DNA of 64,000 nt from Planctomycetota bacterium. Lineage in GTDB: Bacteria; Planctomycetota; UBA1135; UBA2386. The translations under genes were made by a program, and so were the position numbers. Positions within the stretch are counted from its first letter, which is position 1. The number at the start of each line of letters is the position of its first letter. The notes beneath the pieces are model-generated. The model had not been told where the DNA came from. It did no database searches and saw nothing but the letters and a program-made list of their open reading frames with translations. Shown here in pieces: positions 47,805-53,962 of this stretch. The stretch covers positions 1 through 64,000 of the forward strand of contig JADJPQ010000007.1 of assembly GCA_016713175.1 (NCBI GenBank), in the 5' to 3' direction.

Positions 47805-49223
47805 TCAGCGTGGCGACAGGTGCCGGCGCAGGATCCGGTCGACGACCGCCGCGTCGGCCCGGCCCCGCAGCGCCCGCATCACGTGGCCCTTCAGGGCGTC
47901 GATGGCCTTGTCATTGCCGGCCGTGACGGCGGTGGCCGCCTGCGGCAAGGCCGCGATCGCCGCCAGCGCCAGCGGTTCGATGACCGTCGGGTCGGTGATT
48001 TTCGCCAGGCCCAGCGCGCCGATCGCAGCAGCCGCGTCGCAGTCGTTCGCCAGCATGTGGTGCAAGGCCTGCTTGCCGGCCAGCACCGTGATCGTCCCGG
48101 CGTCGATCGTCCGCAGCAGTTCCGCGACTCTTGGCGGCGCCAGGCCGAGGGCATCGACGGCAACGCCGCGTTGTTGCGCCAGCGGCAACAGCTCGCTCAT
48201 CAACCAGTTGCTGACCGTCTTCGGTTCGGCGCCCGCCTGTACGACCATCTCGAAGAACGCGCCGGTCGCCGGCGTGCGCGTCAGCTGGCCGATGTCGTAG
48301 TCGGGCAGGCCGTAGCGATCATGGAACCGGCGGCGACGCGCGTGCGGCAGTTCGCCGAGGCCAGCCCGCGCGGCGGCCAGCAGTTCGTCGTCGATGCACA
48401 GCGGTGGCAGGTCGGGGTCGGGGAAGTAGCGGTAGTCGGGCGCCGATTCCTTGCTGCGCATCGATCGCGTCTGTTCCTTCTCGTCCTGCCACAGGCGGGT
48501 CTCGGCGGCGATCGTGCCGCCGGCGGCCAGGATCGCCGCCTGCCGGCGCTCCTCGTACTCGAGCGCCCGCTGCACCATCTTGAACGAGTTCAGGTTCTTG
48601 ATCTCGACCTTGGTGCCGAACGCCGTCGCACCTGCGCGCATCAGCGAGATGTTGGCGTCGCAGCGCAGCGAGCCGAGTTCCATGTCGCAGTCGGACACGC
48701 CGGCAAAGCGCAGGATCTCCTCGAGGTGGACCAGGAACGCGTGCGCGTCGGCCGGCGAGCGCAGGTCGGGCTCGCCGACGATCTCGATCAACGGCACGCC
48801 GGCGCGGTTCAGGTCGACCAGGGTGCCCGCGTCGGTGTGGATCAGCTTGCCGGCATCCTCCTCGAGGTGGATCCGATGCAACCGCGCGTGGCGCTCGGCA
48901 TCGAGTGGCACGCGCCCGCCGACGCAGAACGGTTCTTCGTACTGGCTGATCTGGTAGCCCTTGGGCAGGTCCGGGTAGAAGTAGTTCTTGCGGGCAAAGC
49001 GCGACGTCGGCTGCACGGTCCCAGCCAGCGCCAGGGCCGCGCGCACTGCCAGCAGCACGGCCTGGCGATTGAGCCGGGGCAGCACCCCGGGCAGGCCGAG
49101 ATCGACGAAGTGCACGCGCGTGTTCGGATCGCCGAGCGCACCGACCGGAGCGGGCGAGAACAGCTTGCTCGCGGTGCGCAGCTGCACATGCACCTCGAGG
49201 CCGATGACGGTGACGAACGTCAT
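47805..49223 (-). CDS. gatB: Asp-tRNA(Asn)/Glu-tRNA(Gln) amidotransferase subunit B
   Basis: GatB binds the mischarged tRNA and activates it for amidation. The 472-residue protein has VIGLEVHVQLRTASKLF, KNYFYPDLPKGYQISQYE, EEDAGKLIHT, DLNRAGVPLIEIVGEPD, VEIKNLNSF and the tail domain KQALHHML. The start is the ATG at 49223 that overlaps the gatA stop (ATGA). gatC, gatA and gatB are in one coupled unit, so this organism uses the indirect route to Asn- and/or Gln-tRNA. Confidence 0.97.
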   Translation of the reverse strand: MTFVTVIGLEVHVQLRTASKLFSPAPVGALGDPNTRVHFVDLGLPGVLPRLNRQAVLLAVRAALALAGTVQPTSRFARKNYFYPDLPKGYQISQYEEPFCVGGRVPLDAERHARLHRIHLEEDAGKLIHTDAGTLVDLNRAGVPLIEIVGEPDLRSPADAHAFLVHLEEILRFAGVSDCDMELGSLRCDANISLMRAGATAFGTKVEIKNLNSFKMVQRALEYEERRQAAILAAGGTIAAETRLWQDEKEQTRSMRSKESAPDYRYFPDPDLPPLCIDDELLAAARAGLGELPHARRRRFHDRYGLPDYDIGQLTRTPATGAFFEMVVQAGAEPKTVSNWLMSELLPLAQQRGVAVDALGLAPPRVAELLRTIDAGTITVLAGKQALHHMLANDCDAAAAIGALGLAKITDPTVIEPLALAAIAALPQAATAVTAGNDKAIDALKGHVMRALRGRADAAVVDRILRRHLSPR

Positions 49224-50683
49224 GCCGGCGGTCTCCGGCGATGCCAGTCGGTGTGTTGTTGCCAGACGTGACCGACCTGCAGCAGCAGATCTTCGCGCAA
49301 CGCCGGGCCGATGATCTGCAGGCCGACCGGCAAGTCGCCGTCGCCGACCCCACACGGCAGCGACAACGCCGGCAGGCCGGCCAGGCTCGCGGGGACGGTC
49401 AGCGCATCGCACAGGTACATCGCCAGCGGATCGTCGATCCGGGCGCCGAGCGGGAATGCGGTGACGGGCGACGTCGGGCACAGGATCGCGTCGCAGCGCG
49501 CGAAGGCGGTGGTGAAGTCCTGCCGCAGCAGCGTTCGTACGCGCGTCGCCTGACCGTAGAACTGATCCTGCCAGCCGGCGCGCAGCGCGAACGTGCCGAG
49601 CAGGATCCGCAGCTGCACTTCGTCGCCAAAGCCGTGGCTGCGGCTGTGGGTCAGCATCGATTCGAGGCTGCCGCTGCCGTCGCGGCGCAGGCCGAACCGG
49701 ATGCCGTCGTAGCGCGCCAGGTTGGTCGACGCTTCGGCCGTGGCGATCAGGTAGTAGGTCGGCACCGCGTGCGGCACGTGCGGCAGCGCGACATCGACGA
49801 GGCGTGCGCCCAGATCGGCGAGCCGGGAGTGGGTCTGGCGGATGGCGGCCAGCACGTCGGCGTCGAGGCCCGGACCGTTCAGTTCCCACGGCACGCCGAA
49901 CGTCAAGCCCTTCAGGTCCGTCCGTACGCCGAGGGCCAGCCGGCACTCGCCTGCCGTGGCTTGCAGCGTCGTTGGATCGGCGGCGTCGACGCCGGCGATC
50001 GCGTCGAGGAGCAGGGCGAGGTCCGCGGCCGAGCGGGCGATGCCGCCGACGCAGTCCAGCGAACTGGCGTACGCGATCAGGCCGTAGCGACTGACCCGCC
50101 CGTAGGTCGGCTTCAGGCCGGTGACGCCACAGAAGGCGGCGGGCTGGCGGATCGAACCGCCGGTGTCGGAACCGAGCGCCAACGGGGCGAAGCCGGCGGC
50201 GACCGCAGCGGCCGCGCCGCCGCTGCTACCGCCAGGAACGCGCGTGCGGTCCCACGGATTGCGCGTCGGGCCATGGCAACTGCGCTCCGTCGAACTGCCC
50301 ATGCCGAACTCGTCCATGTTGGTCCGGCCGAACACGACGGCATCGGCGGACTGGGCGCGGGCCACGGCCGTGGCGGAATAGGGCGCGACGAAATCGGCCA
50401 GCATCCGGCTGCCGGCGCCCGCGATGGCGCCCTGCCGCAGCAGGTTGTCCTTGAGCGCGATCGGCAGGCCGGCTAACGGCCCAAGCGGCTGGCCCGCCGC
50501 GCGTCTGGCGTCGATCGCTGCCGCGTCGGCGAGCGCGCGTTCGGCGCCGATCTCGACGAACGCCCGCAGGGTGCCATCGCCAGCGGCAATTCTGGCCAGC
50601 GCGTCGGCGACGACGTCGACGGCACTCCGTTCGCCGGTCTGCACCGACCGCACCAGTTCCAAGGCGCCGGGCGTGGGGATCAT
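49220..50683 (-). CDS. gatA: Asp-tRNA(Asn)/Glu-tRNA(Gln) amidotransferase subunit A
   Basis: GatA is the amidase that frees ammonia from glutamine. The 487-residue protein has the catalytic Lys in LPIALKDNLL, the Ser-cisSer-Lys triad region PGGSSGGAAAAVAAG and ALGSDTGGSIRQPAAF, and GLKPTYGRVSRYGLIAYASSLD. It overlaps gatC and gatB by ATGA. Confidence 0.97.
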   Translation of the reverse strand: MIPTPGALELVRSVQTGERSAVDVVADALARIAAGDGTLRAFVEIGAERALADAAAIDARRAAGQPLGPLAGLPIALKDNLLRQGAIAGAGSRMLADFVAPYSATAVARAQSADAVVFGRTNMDEFGMGSSTERSCHGPTRNPWDRTRVPGGSSGGAAAAVAAGFAPLALGSDTGGSIRQPAAFCGVTGLKPTYGRVSRYGLIAYASSLDCVGGIARSAADLALLLDAIAGVDAADPTTLQATAGECRLALGVRTDLKGLTFGVPWELNGPGLDADVLAAIRQTHSRLADLGARLVDVALPHVPHAVPTYYLIATAEASTNLARYDGIRFGLRRDGSGSLESMLTHSRSHGFGDEVQLRILLGTFALRAGWQDQFYGQATRVRTLLRQDFTTAFARCDAILCPTSPVTAFPLGARIDDPLAMYLCDALTVPASLAGLPALSLPCGVGDGDLPVGLQIIGPALREDLLLQVGHVWQQHTDWHRRRPPA

Positions 50684-50976
50684 CCGTCGATCACCCGCGG
50701 CACCAGGAACGCACCCGCCGCCGACCTGGCCGCATTGCCGGTCACGATGTCGGGGGCCAACGGTGCCTCCGGTACGTCGGCGCGCAGCACGGTCGGCAGC
50801 GGCAGCGGGTAGGGCGACGCGTCGACGCCGGCAGTCGGGACTGCTGCCAGCGCCGAAAACGCCTCGACGACGCCGCCAAGACGCCTTGCCAACGAGTCTT
50901 GTTGCTCGGCGGGGATGTGCAGGCGGGTCAGGTCCGCGAGCGTCTGCAGCAGGGAACGATCGACTTCGAGGGTCAT
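50680..50976 (-). CDS. gatC: Asp-tRNA(Asn)/Glu-tRNA(Gln) amidotransferase subunit C
   Basis: GatC wraps around GatA and stabilises it. The 98-residue protein begins EVDRSLLQTLADLTRLHIP and ends in LVPRVIDG, the family pattern (LADLxRL and VPxVI). The ATG at 50976 was chosen because it gives the usual size; it has no Shine-Dalgarno but lies 13 bases after TAGACT on the - strand (50990-50995). It heads the gatCAB unit. Confidence 0.92.
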   Translation of the reverse strand: MTLEVDRSLLQTLADLTRLHIPAEQQDSLARRLGGVVEAFSALAAVPTAGVDASPYPLPLPTVLRADVPEAPLAPDIVTGNAARSAAGAFLVPRVIDG

Positions 50977-50989
50977 CCGGAGGGGCGCA

Positions 50990-50995
50990 AGTCTA
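50990..50995 (-). promoter_or_regulatory. -10 box TAGACT before gatC
   Basis: TAGACT on the - strand would put the transcript start near 50983, seven bases before the gatC ATG. A CTGGCG hexamer 17 bases upstream is a weak -35. TAGACT also precedes the 563-1084 gene (1126-1131) and lies at 43829-43834. Confidence 0.4.
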
Positions 50996-51231
50996 GGCGC
51001 CAGCGCGGTCTGCGCCAGCCGGAAGCGGTTCGGGCGGCCGGCCGGGGTTGACCGTGGCGTGGCACCGGCGACTGGGCTAGCATGGGCGGCCACGGTGGGT
51101 GTGGTTTTCCACATTCCCCGGCGCTTGATTGCCGAACTGAACGCCGAACCTGTGCCGGTCAGCCTGGTCCGGTGCCCCTGCTGCGCGGGCGGGCCAACTG
51201 GCAGCGGGGGGCAGGTGCCCGCAGCGATCCC

Positions 51232-51777
51232 ATGGAAAACCCAGAGCTAGCCGTCGTCGGTCTCACCTGCAACGTGGTGGGTGTGTTCTTCCTGGCCAAC
51301 TCGATCCGCTTCCGCGAACCGAAGAAGGCCATCGAGGACGCGCTGGGCGTCGGCGTGCGAACCCTCGACCGGGTTCGCGACACGGCGTTGAACAACATCC
51401 AGGTCGGGCTCGGGTTCCTGTTCCTGACGACCGGATTCTTGCTGCAGGTGGTTGCCAAGTGGGACATGCAGGTCACCACGCTGGCGCTGTGTGTCGGCAT
51501 CGTGCTGTTTGCCGTGGCCGTCCATGCGATCGGTGCCTACACGTCGCGCCGTGCGTTCCGCAAACTGCTGCGCGAAGTCTTCCAGAGCCAGAACTGGTCG
51601 TTCACCGACAACATGGCCCTTACCAAGGAGATCGGCCAGATTCTCGGGATCGAGCACAAGCCGGACATGACGGTCGAGGCCTATGTGCACCAGGTCCGTC
51701 AGGCGCTCGGGGTGACCACCGTCGCGCGGCCCTCGGTCATTCCGGAACGTCGGCGGATCGCGTTGCCCGGCCGCTAG
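51232..51777 (+). CDS. hypothetical membrane protein
   Basis: A 181-residue protein with three hydrophobic stretches (residues about 7-25, 58-76 and 84-102), then a charged C-terminal domain of about 75 residues (SRRAFRKLLREVFQSQNW). The first helix is short and may be a reentrant segment. The function is unknown. The ATG at 51232 lacks a strong Shine-Dalgarno; a TAGCAT at 51078-51083 may be a -10 about 150 bases upstream, giving a leader that also contains a 49-codon ORF. Confidence 0.7.
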   Translation: MENPELAVVGLTCNVVGVFFLANSIRFREPKKAIEDALGVGVRTLDRVRDTALNNIQVGLGFLFLTTGFLLQVVAKWDMQVTTLALCVGIVLFAVAVHAIGAYTSRRAFRKLLREVFQSQNWSFTDNMALTKEIGQILGIEHKPDMTVEAYVHQVRQALGVTTVARPSVIPERRRIALPGR

Positions 51778-51873
51778 GGTTCGCGACCGCGGCCAGGGGC
51801 TCCTGGGCCCGCAGTGGTCGGGAAGATTGCCATCCTCGCGTTCCCGGCGGCACGGGGCAAGCCACAGGGAGGC

Positions 51874-52605
51874 ATGAACCACCTTGGCCCCTGGCGTCGC
51901 GGTCTTCGCGAACTGTGTCGCTCGCTGATCGAAGTCCTGCTGCCGCCGACCTGCGGGGCCTGCGGACAGTCGTCCGGCGGACCGCTGTGTGGCCTTTGCA
52001 CCGCGCACCTGCAGCGGATCCGACCGCCCTGGTGTCCGCGCTGCGCCGAACCGTTGCTGTTGGCCGGCGACCGGTGCCGTGCCGACCACCGGACCCTCAC
52101 CGGGCTGGCGTTCGCTCGCGCCCCTTTTGCCTACGCCGGCACCGGCGGTGCCCTGGTCCGGCGCTGGAAGCTCGACGGCGATCCAGTGGCCGCCGCCACC
52201 CTCGGCCGGGCGATGGCCATTGCCGTGGCGGCCGACTGCCTTGGGCCGTGGCGGAAGGCGCTGCTGGTTGCGGTGCCTTTGCATGCCGAGCGCCGCCGGC
52301 AGCGCGGCTTCGACCAGGCGGAATGGCTGGCCCGCGACCTGGCGCGGAGGCTCGGTCTCGAGTACCTGCCTGGTGCGTTGCGCCGGACCCGCAGAACCAT
52401 GCCGCAAGGGGACCCGCGCGTGCTGTCGCGCAGCCGCAACGTCGCCGGGGCGTTCGCCACCGCCCGTGCGCGGGACCTCGCCGATCGACGCGTCGTGCTG
52501 ATCGATGATGTCCGTACTTCCGGGGCCACCGCGCGCGAGTGCGCCCAGGTGTTGCGTGCCGCGGGGGTCAGCCAAGTGGCACTGTTGACCGCCTGCCGCA
52601 GTTGA
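51874..52605 (+). CDS. comF: ComF family phosphoribosyltransferase-like protein
   Basis: A 243-residue ComF protein (a DNA uptake/competence and purine-salvage-like family). It has an N-terminal zinc-finger region (PPTCGACGQSSGGPLCGLC and WCPRCAEPLL), the RRRQRGFDQAEWLARDLA block and the PRPP-binding VVLIDDVRTSGATARECAQ. An in-frame GTG at 51814 would add 20 residues; the ATG at 51874 is preferred for family fit, although AGGGAGG is very close to it. It ends four bases before the HAD gene on the other strand. Confidence 0.9.
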   Translation: MNHLGPWRRGLRELCRSLIEVLLPPTCGACGQSSGGPLCGLCTAHLQRIRPPWCPRCAEPLLLAGDRCRADHRTLTGLAFARAPFAYAGTGGALVRRWKLDGDPVAAATLGRAMAIAVAADCLGPWRKALLVAVPLHAERRRQRGFDQAEWLARDLARRLGLEYLPGALRRTRRTMPQGDPRVLSRSRNVAGAFATARARDLADRRVVLIDDVRTSGATARECAQVLRAAGVSQVALLTACRS

Positions 52606-52609
52606 CCGA

Positions 52610-53188
52610 TCAGACGCGCAGCGCGTGCTCGAACTGGTTGACCCGCGCGATGGCGTGCCACAGATCGGTCTCGACGAAGTGCGGTTCGACGGTGAACGCA
52701 TCGTCGCCACCGCCTTGGCCGGTGCGGACCAGGATCGTGCCGACCTCGGCGCGCTGCGCCGCCAGCATGTCGGCGGTCGTATGGCCGATCATCCAGCAGC
52801 GGTGCAGATTCAGTTCGAACTCCTGCTGCGCCATCTTGAAGATGCCCGGAGACGGCTTGCGGAACACCGACTCCTTGCGGAAGCGGCCCTTGCCCTTGGG
52901 ATGATAGGGGCAGCTGTAGATCTTCGAGATCTGGATGCCGGCCGCCTGGGTTGCCGCAATGAACCGTTCGCAGAACTGGTGGAAGTCGCGCTCCCGCAGT
53001 TGGCCGAAGGCGATGTCGGTCCGGCTGGTGGCGACGAACAGCCGGAAGCGGTTCGGGTCGATCCGGCCCAGCGCATCCAGCGCGCGGTCCAGGAAGGGGA
53101 TCTCGCCGGCGGCACTCAGCCGCACGTTCTCGGTCACGACGCCGTCGAGTTCGAAGAACACCGCCTGTTTGTCGGGGATCTTGGCCAT
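52610..53188 (-). CDS. HAD-superfamily GmhB-like protein with ExD in place of DxD
   Basis: A 192-residue protein resembling histidinol-phosphatase/GmhB-type HAD-IIIA phosphatases: VFFELDGVVTENV at motif I, FVATSRTD at motif II (Thr/Ser), CPYHPKGKGRFRKESVFRKPSPGIFKMA (the Zn-loop position of GmhB, without its later cysteines) and HRCWMIGHTTADMLAAQRA at motif IV. Canonical motif I is DxDGV; here the nucleophile position is Glu (E-L-D). GmhB makes heptose-phosphate precursors for LPS. If Glu is real, the usual phospho-Asp chemistry is not possible, so it may be inactive or altered. Confidence 0.78.
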   Translation of the reverse strand: MAKIPDKQAVFFELDGVVTENVRLSAAGEIPFLDRALDALGRIDPNRFRLFVATSRTDIAFGQLRERDFHQFCERFIAATQAAGIQISKIYSCPYHPKGKGRFRKESVFRKPSPGIFKMAQQEFELNLHRCWMIGHTTADMLAAQRAEVGTILVRTGQGGGDDAFTVEPHFVETDLWHAIARVNQFEHALRV

Positions 53189-53404
53189 GGGTGCGGACTC
53201 GATCGGCCCGATGGCATGGGTCCTGGAGATGCAGGGAAAAACGCCATGGTTGGCGGCGGGCGTGGCTACGGCTGCCTGTCTGCGTGGATGGTCGGAAGGG
53301 GTTGCGAAGTGCGTCGGATCCCGCGGAATCCCGACCCGGGTAGGGTGGCGCGGTGCGTAGGGCGCGGCATACTGAACGACGCCCCAAAGCCCCACTCGTC
53401 CCGC

Positions 53405-53962
53405 GTGTCTGGCCAGACGGAAAATGAACTGATGCTCCGTGTCCAGGCCGGCGACCTGGATGCGTTCGAACAACTGGTCGAACGCTACAAATCCATGGTC
53501 TACGGCCTGGCCCTCTCCATCTTGCGCCGTCCTGAAGATGCCGAAGAGGCGGCGCAGGACGCGTTCGTCAAGCTGTTCCGCGCGCGGGATCGTTTCGATG
53601 GCGAGCGGTCCCTGGAGCCTTGGTTGCTGCGGATCGCCGGCAACGCCTGCCGCGATCTGGCCCGGCGGCGTCGTGCCGCCCGTCTCCCCGGACAGGACGC
53701 GACCAGCGCCGACGACGTGATGCACGTCGTCGCCGATCCGCGGACGCCGGTGCACGGTCGGGCCGTCGACCAGATGGTCCGGCATGAGCTCGAACAGCTC
53801 TCGGAACGGTTCCGGTTGCCGCTCGAACTCAAGTACCTGCGGGGGATGACCAACCACCAGATCGCCGAGGCGATGGGGATCTCGATCAGCAACGTCAAGG
53901 TGCAGGTCGCGCGCGCCAAGGACATCCTGCAGAGCCGGCTTGCCGGGGAGGTGGAAGCGTGA
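53405..53962 (+). CDS. ECF sigma factor
   Basis: A 185-residue RNA polymerase sigma factor of the ECF group. Region 2: MLRVQAGDLDAFEQLVERY and SILRRPEDAEEAAQDAFVKLFRAR; region 4: LSERFRLPLELKYLRGMTNHQIAEAMGISISNVKVQVARAK. The GTG at 53405 gives the usual N-terminus (SGQTENELM...); an internal ATG at 53432 is possible. It is coupled by GTGA to a large anti-sigma factor, the standard arrangement for envelope-stress ECF systems. Its target promoters are unknown. Confidence 0.9.
   Translation: MSGQTENELMLRVQAGDLDAFEQLVERYKSMVYGLALSILRRPEDAEEAAQDAFVKLFRARDRFDGERSLEPWLLRIAGNACRDLARRRRAARLPGQDATSADDVMHVVADPRTPVHGRAVDQMVRHELEQLSERFRLPLELKYLRGMTNHQIAEAMGISISNVKVQVARAKDILQSRLAGEVEA

Noticed and set aside
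51082..51231. In-frame ATG at 51082 as the start of the 51232 membrane protein
   Set aside because: The added 50 residues are Cys/Gly/Arg-rich and unlike a membrane protein N-terminus, and the ATG sits within the likely -10 box TAGCAT.
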